A stretch of DNA of 64,000 bases from Rhizobium terrae. Its GTDB lineage: Bacteria; Pseudomonadota; Alphaproteobacteria; Rhizobiales; Rhizobiaceae. Each line of letters opens with the position of its first letter. The stretch's first letter is position 1. The stretch lies in NCBI RefSeq assembly GCF_003425685.1, contig NZ_QJKM01000020.1:1-64000 (forward strand), in the 5' to 3' direction. The notes beneath the pieces were generated by a model, which did no database searches, was not told the DNA's origin, and saw only the letters and a program-made list of their open reading frames with translations. Below are positions 8,840-17,267 of this stretch, piece after piece. Both the position numbers and the translations under genes were made by a program.

Positions 8840-10345
8840 ATGGATATCTTCAACGGGCTGCTGCTCGGTCTCTCGACGGCGACAACTTTCACAAACTTCG
8901 CCTACTGTTTCGTCGGCGTTCTGCTGGGCACGGCGGTCGGCGTGCTGCCGGGGCTCGGGCCGGTCGCCACCATCTCGATGCTGCTGCCGTTCACCTTCGG
9001 GCTACCGGTCGATACCGCGCTGATCATGCTGGCCGGCATCTTCTACGGATCGCAATACGGCGGCTCGACGACCGCGATCCTGATGAACCTTCCCGGCGAG
9101 GCCTCGTCCGTGGTAACCGCGCTCGACGGCCACGAAATGGCGAAGCAGGGCAAGGCGGGACGGGCGCTCGCCGCTGCCGCGATCGGCAGCTTTTTCGCCG
9201 GGACCGTCGGCACGCTCTTCATTGCGATATCGGCCCCGGCATTGGCGGGCCTCGCGCTGAGCTTCGGGCCGGCGGAATATTTCTCGCTCATCCTTCTCGG
9301 CCTGGTCACGTCGATGGTGCTGACCAACGGCTCGCTGCTGAAGGCTCTCGGCATGGCGCTGCTCGGCCTTCTTCTCGGCATGATCGGCACCGACGTCAAT
9401 TCGGGCGCTGCCCGCTACACGTTCGGCCTTCCGGATCTGCTCGACGGACTGGATTTCGTCGTGGTTGCAACCGGCATGTTCGGTATCGGCGACGTGCTAG
9501 CGAACCTTGAGAACGAGAAGACCCGAAACGCGGTCGTCGCCAGGGTCGAGACGCTGTTCCCGACCCGTGAGGACTGGCGGCGTATGACGGCGCCGATCCT
9601 GCGCGGCACGGGGGTCGGCGTGCTTCTCGGCGTCCTGCCGGGTGCGGGGGTGCTGCTCGCGTCTTTCTCGGCCTATGCCCTGGAAAAGAAGATGTCCCGC
9701 CGTTCCGCCGAATTCGGCAAGGGCGCGATCGAAGGGGTCGCCGCACCGGAATCCGCCAACAATGCCGCTGCCCAGACCTCGTTCATCCCGATGCTGACGC
9801 TCGGACTGCCGGGGACCGCGACCATGGCGCTGATGATCGGCGCGCTGATCGTCCAGGGCGTGCAGCCGGGGCCTGAAGTGCTGTCGCAGCAGCCCACCCT
9901 GTTCTGGGGCCTGGTCGTCTCCATGTGGATCGGCAACCTGCTTCTCCTGCTTCTGAACCTGCCGCTGGTCGGCATGTGGGCAAAGCTGATCTCGGTGCCG
10001 TATCACTACCTTTTTCCGCTCATCTGCGTGTTCTGCGCGATCGGCGCCTTCAGCATCGGCAACAGCGCCTTCGAGATCTATCTGATGGCCCTGTTCGGGG
10101 CGCTTGGATATTTCTTCAGGAAACTCAATGCCGAACTCACGCCGCTGCTTCTCGCTCTCATCCTCGGGCCGATGGCGGAGGAATATCTGCGCCGGGCGCT
10201 GCTTCTGTCGCATGGCGATGCGAGCGTTTTTGTCACGAGCCCGGTCAGCCTCGGCACGCTGCTGATCGCGGTCGGCCTGGTGGTTTCGATCGTTTCGCCG
10301 CGTTTCCGCAAGGTGAGGGAAGAGGCATTGCAGGAAACCGACTGA
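8840..10345 (+). CDS. TctA-family large membrane subunit of a TTT transporter
   Basis: This is the large permease subunit (501 aa) of a secondary, binding-protein-dependent carboxylate importer in the inner membrane. It has about 12 hydrophobic segments and the conserved TctA signatures GVLPGLGPVATIS and YGGSTTAILMNLPGE near the N terminus, with their internal echo GVLPGAG and GLPGTATMAL in the second half. It follows its TctB partner by 18 bp. The binding protein at 10536 is 190 bp downstream. A second TctA of similar length lies at 23623-25122 on the other strand. Confidence 0.93.
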   Translation: MDIFNGLLLGLSTATTFTNFAYCFVGVLLGTAVGVLPGLGPVATISMLLPFTFGLPVDTALIMLAGIFYGSQYGGSTTAILMNLPGEASSVVTALDGHEMAKQGKAGRALAAAAIGSFFAGTVGTLFIAISAPALAGLALSFGPAEYFSLILLGLVTSMVLTNGSLLKALGMALLGLLLGMIGTDVNSGAARYTFGLPDLLDGLDFVVVATGMFGIGDVLANLENEKTRNAVVARVETLFPTREDWRRMTAPILRGTGVGVLLGVLPGAGVLLASFSAYALEKKMSRRSAEFGKGAIEGVAAPESANNAAAQTSFIPMLTLGLPGTATMALMIGALIVQGVQPGPEVLSQQPTLFWGLVVSMWIGNLLLLLLNLPLVGMWAKLISVPYHYLFPLICVFCAIGAFSIGNSAFEIYLMALFGALGYFFRKLNAELTPLLLALILGPMAEEYLRRALLLSHGDASVFVTSPVSLGTLLIAVGLVVSIVSPRFRKVREEALQETD

Positions 10346-10414
10346 GCGAGCGGGGCCGACGCCGCCGGTCGTCGCGCTACGGGACCGGATGACGCGTTGC
10401 CCGCAGGCCTTCCG

Positions 10415-10429
10415 TTCCGGGAGACGGAA
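10415..10429. promoter_or_regulatory. Candidate operator 4 (TTCCG-N5-CGGAA)
   Basis: Perfect 5-bp arms TTCCG-ggaga-CGGAA, extending outward to CCG/TGG-type flanks, 106 bp before the first TctC-type gene. It is one of the three consensus copies. Confidence 0.6.
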
Positions 10430-10535
10430 TGGTTCCGATTTCGAATGCAGCCGAAAGCCGGGCGGTCTTAGACTTTCCGTCGCATCCGAAGACGGAGGCG
10501 GAGGATGCGACCAGAAAAACGTGGAGGGGACTTTC

Positions 10536-11516
10536 ATGATACTCGACAGACGTGAATTCATGGCGCTGGGCGGCACCGCAGTGCTGCTGGCATCGGCCGG
10601 CAGCGTCCTGGCGGATAGCTGGCCCAGCAAGCCGGTCACCGTCATTTCGCCCTATCCGCCCGGCGGCGGCAGCGACATCATAGCCCGCATGGTCGCGGAC
10701 GCTCTGACCGCCGCTCTCGGGCAGCAGTTCGTCATCGAAAACATCGCCGGTGCCGCCGGCGCGCTTGGCGGCGGCAAACTGGCAAGGTCCAAGCCGGACG
10801 GTTACACGATCCTCGTCAGCGGCAGTGCGCCGCTCGCGGCCAACAAGGTGGTCCAGAAGAACCTTGCCTACGATCCGCAGGCGGATTTCACCCCGATCTC
10901 GCTGGTGTCCGAAACGCCGCTACTGCTCACCTGCGCCGCCAATGTTCCGGTGCGTTCGGTTCAGGAATTCATCGCCTTCGTGAAGGCCAATCCGGACAAG
11001 GCGAATATCGGCAATCCGGGCGCGGGAACGAAGGGGCACATCGCCGCCGCGATCCTCGGCAGCAAGGCGGGCATCAAGCTCAGCCACGTTCCCTACAAGG
11101 GGTCGCCGCCGCTGCTTTCCGACATTCTCGGCGGCCACATCCAGTTCGGGATCGACACGGCGTCGAACTACCTGCCGCATATCCAGGAAGGCAAGATCCG
11201 TGCGCTCGCGGCGACTTCTGCCAAACGCGCGCCGGTCCTGCCGAACCTCCCGACGGTGGCAGAACAGGGGATCGACGGCTTCAACGTGACCGGCTGGTTC
11301 GCCGCCGTCGGCCCGAAAGGCTTGCCGCCCGAGATCACCAGGAAGCTCTACGAGACGATCAAGGCCTGGATCCTCACCCCGGATGCCCAGAAGAAGCTGG
11401 CGGCGATCGGCATGACCCCGATCGGCGGAACGCCGGAAGAGCTGGCGAAGGCGACCGAGCTGGAGATCGGTTCGATCCGTCCGCTGGTCGAGGCTGGTCT
11501 GGTGGAGCCGACCTGA
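10536..11516 (+). CDS. TctC/Bug-family periplasmic substrate-binding protein 1, Tat-type signal
   Basis: Solute receptor (326 aa) of the Bordetella-uptake-gene type that delivers an organic acid to a TctAB permease. ATG 10536 follows GTGGAGGGG. The N terminus carries a twin-arginine-like motif, DRREFMALGG, before the hydrophobic core, which suggests export by Tat rather than Sec. The family core KPVTVISPYPPGGGSDIIAR and the GHIAAA/VPYKGSPP ligand-loop motifs are present. It is closely similar along its whole length to the protein at 12490 and less so to that at 21060. The upstream TctBA pair is its likely partner; the ligand is not predictable. Confidence 0.92.
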   Translation: MILDRREFMALGGTAVLLASAGSVLADSWPSKPVTVISPYPPGGGSDIIARMVADALTAALGQQFVIENIAGAAGALGGGKLARSKPDGYTILVSGSAPLAANKVVQKNLAYDPQADFTPISLVSETPLLLTCAANVPVRSVQEFIAFVKANPDKANIGNPGAGTKGHIAAAILGSKAGIKLSHVPYKGSPPLLSDILGGHIQFGIDTASNYLPHIQEGKIRALAATSAKRAPVLPNLPTVAEQGIDGFNVTGWFAAVGPKGLPPEITRKLYETIKAWILTPDAQKKLAAIGMTPIGGTPEELAKATELEIGSIRPLVEAGLVEPT

Positions 11517-11681
11517 CGCTCGCACAGGCGCCGGGGCGATATTGCACCCAAGGCGGGGAGGGCGCTCCGGCCAGGCACCCTCACAAACACCGATGACGTT
11601 GCCGGGAAGCCCGCAGTGTCAACAGACCGAAAGGCACATCCCGGCGCACATGTCTGCAAGCGCCAGAAGACGAGGAACATT

Positions 11682-12305
11682 ATGCAGCCTGACAACGACG
11701 GCCGCCTCCAGGCAATGCTCGACCGCGAGGAACTGTTCGACCTGGTGCGGCGCGAACGTTTTGCACGCGACCAGCGCCGCTTCGAGGTGATGAGGGCCTG
11801 TTTCCACGACGACGCCTATATCCGCACCACCTGGTATGAGGGGCACGGCGGCCAGGCTTATGTGGATGCCACGCGCGAATGGATGAGCCGGACCGGCAGC
11901 AGCAAGCACTGGGTGTTTCCCGCCTTCGCGCAGGTCGCAGGCGACCGGGCGACGGTCGAGAGCCCGGCGATGATCTTCAACCGCGCCAAGCCCAACGGCG
12001 TCGAGGTCGATTTCTTCGTCTTCTGCCGGTTTTTTTCACGCGCCGTGCGCGAGAACGGCGCCTGGAAACTGCGAACCTTTGAAGTCATCTTCGAGCGGGA
12101 CACGATGCAGGCGGTCGTTCCCGGAGAAAATCTCGAGGTCGACAGAGAGTTTCTCTCGACGTTGCGCAGTTCCTACCGCTTCATCACCTACGTGCAGGCA
12201 AGCCGAAACGTGCATGTCGATCAGAACCTGCTCGGCGACGACCGGCCGGAGGAACTCGCGGCCTTCCATGCGAAGGAGGAACGCTGGCTCGCCGGCGGCG
12301 ATTGA
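11682..12305 (+). CDS. SnoaL/NTF2-like domain protein
   Basis: A 207-residue protein. ATG 11682 is preceded by CGAGGAA; an in-frame ATG at 11616 has no ribosome site. The N-terminal 140 residues look like the SnoaL-like cone fold, with REELFDLVRRERFARDQRRFE at the start followed by CFHDDAYIRTTWYEG, and an ending such as NGAWKLRTFEVIFERD. Family members include polyketide cyclases, isomerases and small ring-hydroxylating subunits, and many have no known activity. It sits between two near-identical binding-protein genes in the same direction and probably shares the transcript of the first. A lyase or isomerase role in the pathway is possible but unproven. Confidence 0.65.
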   Translation: MQPDNDGRLQAMLDREELFDLVRRERFARDQRRFEVMRACFHDDAYIRTTWYEGHGGQAYVDATREWMSRTGSSKHWVFPAFAQVAGDRATVESPAMIFNRAKPNGVEVDFFVFCRFFSRAVRENGAWKLRTFEVIFERDTMQAVVPGENLEVDREFLSTLRSSYRFITYVQASRNVHVDQNLLGDDRPEELAAFHAKEERWLAGGD

Positions 12306-12357
12306 AATTCTTCGGCAGCGGGCGCGGAAAGCCTTCAAACTGCCGCGCACCTTGGCA

Positions 12358-12372
12358 TTCCGTGTGGCGGAA
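12358..12372. promoter_or_regulatory. Candidate operator 5 (TTCCG-N5-CGGAA)
   Basis: Perfect inverted repeat CATTCCG-tgtgg-CGGAATG (7-bp arms, 12356-12374), 117 bp before the second TctC-type gene. It is a consensus copy of the cluster motif. Confidence 0.6.
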
Positions 12373-12489
12373 TGGCCGCAATTGCCGGCACCGAGGACAG
12401 CCAGGAGCCTTATACCTTTCCTCATATCGCAGGGGAGCCGACGGGGTGGCTGAGGGCGATGGCCAAAGATTATTGGGAGGTAAGACACC

Positions 12490-13470
12490 ATGACAATCAA
12501 CAGACGTGAATTCATCGTGCTCGGAGGAGCCGCGACCCTGCTGGCATCGACCGGCACCGCTCTTGCGGACAACTGGCCGAACAAGGCGGTGACGGTCATA
12601 TCGCCCTATCCGCCGGGCGGCGGCAGCGACATCATCGCGCGACTCGTCGCCGATGTCCTGACGGCGGCGCTCGGGCAGCAGTTCGTCATCGAGAACCTTG
12701 CCGGAGCATCCGGCGCTCTCGGGGCCGGTAAGCTGGCACGGTCGAAGCCGGACGGCTACACGCTCCTTGTCAGCGCCAGCGCGCCGCTCGCCGCCAACAA
12801 GGTGGTCCAGAAAGGGCTAGCCTACGATCCGCAGGCGGACTTCACGCCCGCTTCCCTCGTGGCCGAGACACCGCTTCTTCTGACCTGCTCGAAAAATGCG
12901 CCGGCCAAGACGCTGAAGGAGTTCATCGACTATGCCAAGAAGAACCCCGGGAAGGTGAATTACGGAACGCCGGGGGCCGGTACCAAGGGGCATATCGCAG
13001 CCGCGATCATCGCCCAGCGGGCCGGTATCGAGATCAACCACATTCCCTACAAGGGGTCGCCGCCGCTGCTGGCCGATCTCCTCGGCGGCCATATCGATTT
13101 CGCGCTCGATACCGCCTCAAATTACATCCCGCATATCGACGAGGGAAAGATCGGTGCGGTCGCCGCCACTTCGGCCAAGCGGATCCCCCGGTTGCCCAAT
13201 GTGCCGACCGTGGCCGAGCAGGGCATGGCCGGATACGAGGCCACGCTCTGGTTCGGAGCCGTCGGACCGAAAGGCATGCCGCCCGAGATCGCCAGGAAGA
13301 TATCCGATGCGGTGAACGCCTGGCTCGCCAAGCCTGAAGCGGTGGAAAAACTGGCATCGCTGGGCATGGTCCCGCTCGGCGGAGCGCCGGAAAGGCTCGG
13401 CAAGGCGATCGATCTGGAAATCGCGTCAATCCGCCCGGTGGTTGAGGCCGGTCTGATTCAGCCGAATTGA
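12490..13470 (+). CDS. TctC/Bug-family periplasmic substrate-binding protein 2, Tat-type signal
   Basis: This is a second receptor of 326 aa, aligning without obvious gaps to the protein at 10536, so the pair looks like a local duplication. The start ATG follows GGGAGGT. The leader again carries a twin-arginine motif, NRREFIVLGG. The PYPPGGGSDIIAR core and the SPPLL loop are retained, while the C-terminal 60 residues differ more, which may mean a different ligand. It has its own candidate operator and no adjacent permease gene, so it probably shares one of the two TctAB pairs. Confidence 0.92.
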   Translation: MTINRREFIVLGGAATLLASTGTALADNWPNKAVTVISPYPPGGGSDIIARLVADVLTAALGQQFVIENLAGASGALGAGKLARSKPDGYTLLVSASAPLAANKVVQKGLAYDPQADFTPASLVAETPLLLTCSKNAPAKTLKEFIDYAKKNPGKVNYGTPGAGTKGHIAAAIIAQRAGIEINHIPYKGSPPLLADLLGGHIDFALDTASNYIPHIDEGKIGAVAATSAKRIPRLPNVPTVAEQGMAGYEATLWFGAVGPKGMPPEIARKISDAVNAWLAKPEAVEKLASLGMVPLGGAPERLGKAIDLEIASIRPVVEAGLIQPN

Positions 13471-13480
13471 AGCCTGTTGA

Positions 13481-13507
13481 GGCGGGCGTTCGGAACGGCC
13501 GCCCGCC
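13481..13507. terminator. Hairpin between convergent genes
   Basis: Perfect 8-bp stem GGCGGGCG/CGCCCGCC with an 11-nt loop lies exactly between the convergent stops at 13470 and 13524. There is no long T run on either side, so termination strength is uncertain. Confidence 0.5.
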
Positions 13508-13523
13508 GTCCATTCAGGCCTCT

Positions 13524-14309
13524 TTACATTCTGGCATTGTCCGTCTTCACGCCATAATCCCGATAAGCGGCGGCCGCGGCTGTTTTGAGGAAGTTGTGGT
13601 CGCTGGAGACCAGCACGCCAGAAGCTCCGTGGCCGCGAAACGTTTCCGCGTCCGCCGTGCTGGTTGCAAGGATCATCAGCGTCTTGCCGGCAGCGCGCGT
13701 GGCCTCCGCGATCGTGCGGGCGGCCTCCGCCACCTTGGCGGACGCGTGCGGATCATCGCCGAAGGAGGCCGTCAGGTCGCCACGGCCGATGAAGATCGCA
13801 TCGATGCCGTCAACGGCCGCGATCTCCGCCGTCAGCGATACTGCGTCGATGTCCTCGATCATCGCGATGCAGGCGACTTCCGCATCCTGCGCCTTCATGT
13901 GATCGACGATGCCGCGTGCCCCCCATGAACCTGCGCGGGACATGGACGCAAATCCCCGTTTGCCGCCGATGTAGCGGCAGGAGGCGGCGATGGATTTCGC
14001 CTTTTCGACGCTCGTGACATGCGGAAACATGATGCCCGATGCGCCGCAGTCCAGTGCCGAGAGCACGGCAGCGTCGCCCGCGTCGCCGACGCGGACGATC
14101 GGCGCGACATTGCTGGCGCGGCCGGCAAATGCCATCAGATCCACCTGTGCACGGTCGAGCGGCGCATGTTCCTGGTCGATCACCACGAAATCGAAGCCGA
14201 CCACGCCGAAGATTTCGATCGCCTGGGTCGTCGGCAGTTTGACAAATGTTCCAAGCAACGGTTCGCGGGCGACAAGCCTTTGGCGGAACTGCGTGAACGA
14301 CGGTTTCAT
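13524..14309 (-). CDS. HpcH/HpaI-family aldolase/lyase
   Basis: This is a class II pyruvate-type aldolase, 261 aa. Relatives (HpaI, GarL, RhmA) split 4-hydroxy-2-oxo acids into pyruvate and an aldehyde using a divalent metal. The visible signature is GTFVKLPTTQAIEI near the N terminus, the DQEHAPLD loop with the catalytic histidine, an arginine in APIVRVG, and the metal-site glutamate in AMIEDIDAV. FIGRGDLTASFG near residue 200 is also typical. It is transcribed leftward, divergent from a cupin gene. An aldehyde product could be taken up by the aldehyde dehydrogenase at 6.6-8.1 kb. The substrate is unknown. Confidence 0.87.
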   Translation of the reverse strand: MKPSFTQFRQRLVAREPLLGTFVKLPTTQAIEIFGVVGFDFVVIDQEHAPLDRAQVDLMAFAGRASNVAPIVRVGDAGDAAVLSALDCGASGIMFPHVTSVEKAKSIAASCRYIGGKRGFASMSRAGSWGARGIVDHMKAQDAEVACIAMIEDIDAVSLTAEIAAVDGIDAIFIGRGDLTASFGDDPHASAKVAEAARTIAEATRAAGKTLMILATSTADAETFRGHGASGVLVSSDHNFLKTAAAAAYRDYGVKTDNARM

Positions 14310-14381
14310 GATGCCTCCCTTGATTTTTCGGATACGACCTTAGTCGGCGGTGCGCTCGCCGGAAGAGAGAAACTCGATCCA

Positions 14382-14396
14382 TTTCTCATGCCGAAA
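14382..14396. promoter_or_regulatory. Candidate operator 6 (TTTCT-N5-CGAAA)
   Basis: Degenerate copy in the divergent aldolase/cupin promoter, with flanks CCA and TTGG that resemble the flanks of the consensus copies. It is about 72 bp from the aldolase start and 95 bp from the cupin start. Confidence 0.35.
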
Positions 14397-14491
14397 CGTT
14401 GGCAATCCTACGTGGCTCTTGATGCTGGCGCGTGAAATTTTTCCGCCGGGTCGGTACGGCCGGCCGCTTTGAGAAATGAGGACGCAACGCA

Positions 14492-15394
14492 ATGTACGAT
14501 AAGAGTGATCCAAGGTCTTCCCTGGCCGCTGCCGAAAAGAAGGCGGCACCGCCGCCGGCGCGCTTTGCCGGGACGGAATATGGCCGGTTCTACGAAACCG
14601 CACCGCAGATCGACGATGCAAGCGGTCGCACCTGGATCACCCGCGGCCAGAATTTCGTCATCGCCTACAGCGACTGCCGGGCCGGCGCGGTTTTCGCGCG
14701 GGAAGGGCAGTTGGACGAATACGCGCTGATCGTTCCCGATGCCGGGACGAGCGTCGAGATCACCACGGAGGCTGGAACGGAAACCGTGCCCGGCTATAGC
14801 GTCGCCTTCATCCCGCCCGGCAAAACCGTGGTCCGCGTGCTGGCCGCGGGCCGGATCGTCAGGCTCTTCACGCCGAAGTCGGAAGACTTGGCAAGCCTTG
14901 CCTCGAATGCCGGAAACTTCGCGGAACCGCATCCCACCGTGCCGCCCTTCGTCGCCTGGCCTGAGCCGCCCGGCGGGTTGAAACTCAGGTGGTACAGCCT
15001 CGACGTGCCCGTGGAGCCGGGCCGGTTCGGGAAGATTTTCCGCTGTACGACATTCATGGTCAACTATCTCGATCCACGCATCGGCCCGCGCGACCGCACG
15101 AAAGTTTCCCCGCATCATCACGACGATTTCGAGCAATGCTCGCTGGCGCTGGACGGTTCGTTCACGCATCACATCCGCTGGCCCTGGACGACGGACATGA
15201 CGATATGGCGGGAGGACGAGCATGCGCTCTGCCTGTCGCCGTCGGTCTGCGTCATCCCGCCGCCGGCGATCCACACCTCCACGGCGGAAGATCTCGGTCT
15301 CAACCAGCTCGTCGACATCTTCGCGCCGCCGCGGCTCGATTTTTCCTCGAAGCCGGGCTGGGTGCTCAACGCAGACGATTATCCAATGCCCTGA
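14492..15394 (+). CDS. Bicupin-like protein of unknown function
   Basis: A 300-residue protein with two cupin-like halves. The second half has a clear metal-binding pattern: His208-His210, Glu214 in HHHDDFEQCSLALDG, and His261 in PPPAIHTST. The first half (VIVPDAGTSVEITTEAG, then VAFIPPG) looks like a cupin barrel without obvious histidine ligands. Families with this layout include dioxygenases, isomerases and lyases, so no reaction is assigned. It shares a 182-bp divergent promoter with the aldolase and ends 6 bp from the converging IclR gene. Its place in the cluster suggests a catalytic step acting on the imported acid. Confidence 0.6.
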   Translation: MYDKSDPRSSLAAAEKKAAPPPARFAGTEYGRFYETAPQIDDASGRTWITRGQNFVIAYSDCRAGAVFAREGQLDEYALIVPDAGTSVEITTEAGTETVPGYSVAFIPPGKTVVRVLAAGRIVRLFTPKSEDLASLASNAGNFAEPHPTVPPFVAWPEPPGGLKLRWYSLDVPVEPGRFGKIFRCTTFMVNYLDPRIGPRDRTKVSPHHHDDFEQCSLALDGSFTHHIRWPWTTDMTIWREDEHALCLSPSVCVIPPPAIHTSTAEDLGLNQLVDIFAPPRLDFSSKPGWVLNADDYPMP

Positions 15395-15400
15395 CCTGGA

Positions 15401-16180
15401 TCAAAGCGCGCTCGCCTGCAGGCGCTTCAGGTCCAGCAGGATTTCCGCGGCGGCCGATTTCAGGGCCGGCACGTAACGCTCACAGGCTTCCTTCTCCGAT
15501 TTGAAGGCCGTGGTGAAATAGGTGAGTCCGAGACTCGCCAGCACCCGGCCTTCCTCGTTGAAGATCGGCACGGCGATGGTGTTGGAGTTCTTGGGTTCCA
15601 CGAAGGAGGAACGGGTCGCATAACCCGCCTCGCGCACCTGGTCCACCAGGCGTTTCAGCTTTTCGGGATGGTGGGCCAGCGCGTTTTCTGGATCTTCGGT
15701 CCTGCGCAGGATATCGACGATCAGGTTGAACTCCTCCGCGTCCGTGAAGGCCAGATAGGCAAGCCCGAGCCCGCGGGTGAACAGCGGCAAGCGCATGTTG
15801 ACCGTCTTATGGAAAGGGGAGATCGAGCTTTCCGCCACGGTGCTGAATCGCACCACGACGGCATCGTGGTCCAGCAGCGCGATCGATGTCGGCCACTTGT
15901 ATTTGCGGGTGACGGCGATTGCCCACGGCCGGCCTGCCTCCACCACCATCGGCTCTTTGTGGTATCCGGAGGAGAGTGAGGTGACGAGGCCGCTTACCTG
16001 ATAGCCGCCCTGGCGTGGATCGTTCTCCACGTAACCGGCCTCTTCCAGGGTGTGAAGAATACGCACCAGGGTTGGTTTGGGCAGGCGTGTTCGCGCATGC
16101 AGATGGGCGATCGTGCTGATCGGCTGCAGATTCATTTCCTGCAGAACGCGCATGGCGCGTTCCACTGCCCGAATACCCAT
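15401..16180 (-). CDS. IclR-family transcriptional regulator
   Basis: 259 aa. ATG 16180 is preceded by GGGAGGAGA; the frame extends 10 codons further but without a ribosome site. Residues 1-60 form the winged helix (RAVERAMRVLQEM, then LPKPTLVRILHTLEEAGYV). The rest is the IclR effector domain, with a glycine-rich GLGLAYLAF segment and the C-terminal VPIFNEEGRVLASLGL. IclR proteins usually bind short inverted repeats and sense an aromatic or organic acid. This gene is central in the catabolic block and the best copy of the recurring TTCCG-N5-CGGAA repeat sits in its own divergent promoter, so I infer that it controls the whole block and itself. Confidence 0.93.
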   Translation of the reverse strand: MGIRAVERAMRVLQEMNLQPISTIAHLHARTRLPKPTLVRILHTLEEAGYVENDPRQGGYQVSGLVTSLSSGYHKEPMVVEAGRPWAIAVTRKYKWPTSIALLDHDAVVVRFSTVAESSISPFHKTVNMRLPLFTRGLGLAYLAFTDAEEFNLIVDILRRTEDPENALAHHPEKLKRLVDQVREAGYATRSSFVEPKNSNTIAVPIFNEEGRVLASLGLTYFTTAFKSEKEACERYVPALKSAAAEILLDLKRLQASAL

Positions 16181-16207
16181 GCTGTTCTCCTCCCGCGGTG
16201 CGACAGG

Positions 16208-16232
16208 CACCGTTCCGACTGGCGGAATGGTG
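16208..16232. promoter_or_regulatory. Candidate operator 7, best copy (IclR divergent promoter)
   Basis: The 10-bp arms CACCGTTCCG and CGGAATGGTG pair with one mismatch across the 5-bp spacer actgg (core 16213-16227). It lies about 28 bp before the IclR start and 68 bp before the amidohydrolase-like gene, so it could serve both directions. Confidence 0.65.
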
Positions 16233-16299
16233 GGACATTACGATGTGCCCCCCGGGAGTCAAGTTCTAAGCAGGGCCACGACCAGACGGGAGGAAAATC

Positions 16300-17238
16300 A
16301 TGGCTTCGACCAATCACCGCGAAGCGGCGCGGGAACTCATTTCCAGCATCGACGACGCCGTCGCGAATGCCCTTTTGAAGGGGGCGGTCGACCTGCATGT
16401 CCATTCCGGACCATCCACCATGCCGCGCCAGCTCGACCACATGCAGGCAACCGAGGAGGCTGCCGCGGCGGGCATGCGCGGCATCCTTTTCAAGGACCAC
16501 CATTATTCGGTTGCGCCGTTCATTCCGATCATGGAGCGGCTGATCGGTCATCTCGGCGTCTCGATGTATAGCGGCCTGGTGCTGAACAACACGGTCGGCG
16601 GGTTGAACCCGTTCGTGGTCGATGCGCAGCTCAAGATGGGTGCTAAACTCATCTGGATGCCGACGGCGCAATCGGCGAACCATGTGCGCAGTTCGCACGG
16701 AAAGACGCGACTCGCCTCCAATGTCAAGCTCCGGCCGTCGCCGATGCTGACCGTCGTCGACAGCTACGGCAACCTGCTCGACGAAGTGAAGCAGGTCCTC
16801 GATTCCATCGCCGAATTCAACGCCATCCTTTCGTCAGGGCATCTGCACGTCTCGGAAATCTGGACGCTGTTCGAAGAGGCGAAGAAGCGCGGCGTCAAAC
16901 GGCTGCTCGTCAACCATCCGATGTACGGCCTGCACTTCACCTATGAGGACATCAAGGGATTGGCGGAATTCGGCGCACTGATCGAACAATCCGCCTGCCT
17001 TTATATTGATTCCCGCTTCAACGTGTTTTCTCCTCAGGAATTGAAGGAGCATATCCTGGCGGCGGGCGTAGCGCATTCGTCGATCGGATCGGATCTCGGC
17101 CAGGTGGACAATCCTTCGCCGGTGGAGGGCATGCGGCAGGCGATCAAGCTTTGCCTGGCCCTGGGTTTTTCGGAGGACGACGTCCGCCTCATGGTGCGCG
17201 ACAATCCCTCGAAACTCGTCGGTTTGGACGTGGCATGA
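16300..17238 (+). CDS. Amidohydrolase-like protein (probably DUF6282)
   Basis: A 312-residue protein with a metal-dependent hydrolase look. His33 and His35 in DLHVHSGPS, a histidine pair in FKDHHYS, SSGHLHVSEIW in mid-protein, NHPMYG and a late GSDLGQVDNP aspartate are arranged as in a TIM-barrel amidohydrolase. I associate this family with the DUF6282 label but cannot check it. It heads a four-gene operon (oxidoreductase, MaoC, acyl-CoA synthetase) transcribed away from the IclR gene. Hydrolysis of an amide or lactone, or a decarboxylation, would fit; no activity is assigned. Confidence 0.7.
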   Translation: MASTNHREAARELISSIDDAVANALLKGAVDLHVHSGPSTMPRQLDHMQATEEAAAAGMRGILFKDHHYSVAPFIPIMERLIGHLGVSMYSGLVLNNTVGGLNPFVVDAQLKMGAKLIWMPTAQSANHVRSSHGKTRLASNVKLRPSPMLTVVDSYGNLLDEVKQVLDSIAEFNAILSSGHLHVSEIWTLFEEAKKRGVKRLLVNHPMYGLHFTYEDIKGLAEFGALIEQSACLYIDSRFNVFSPQELKEHILAAGVAHSSIGSDLGQVDNPSPVEGMRQAIKLCLALGFSEDDVRLMVRDNPSKLVGLDVA

Positions 17239-17267
17239 CAGGATATCCGAGTTTGAGTGGAGGCAGG

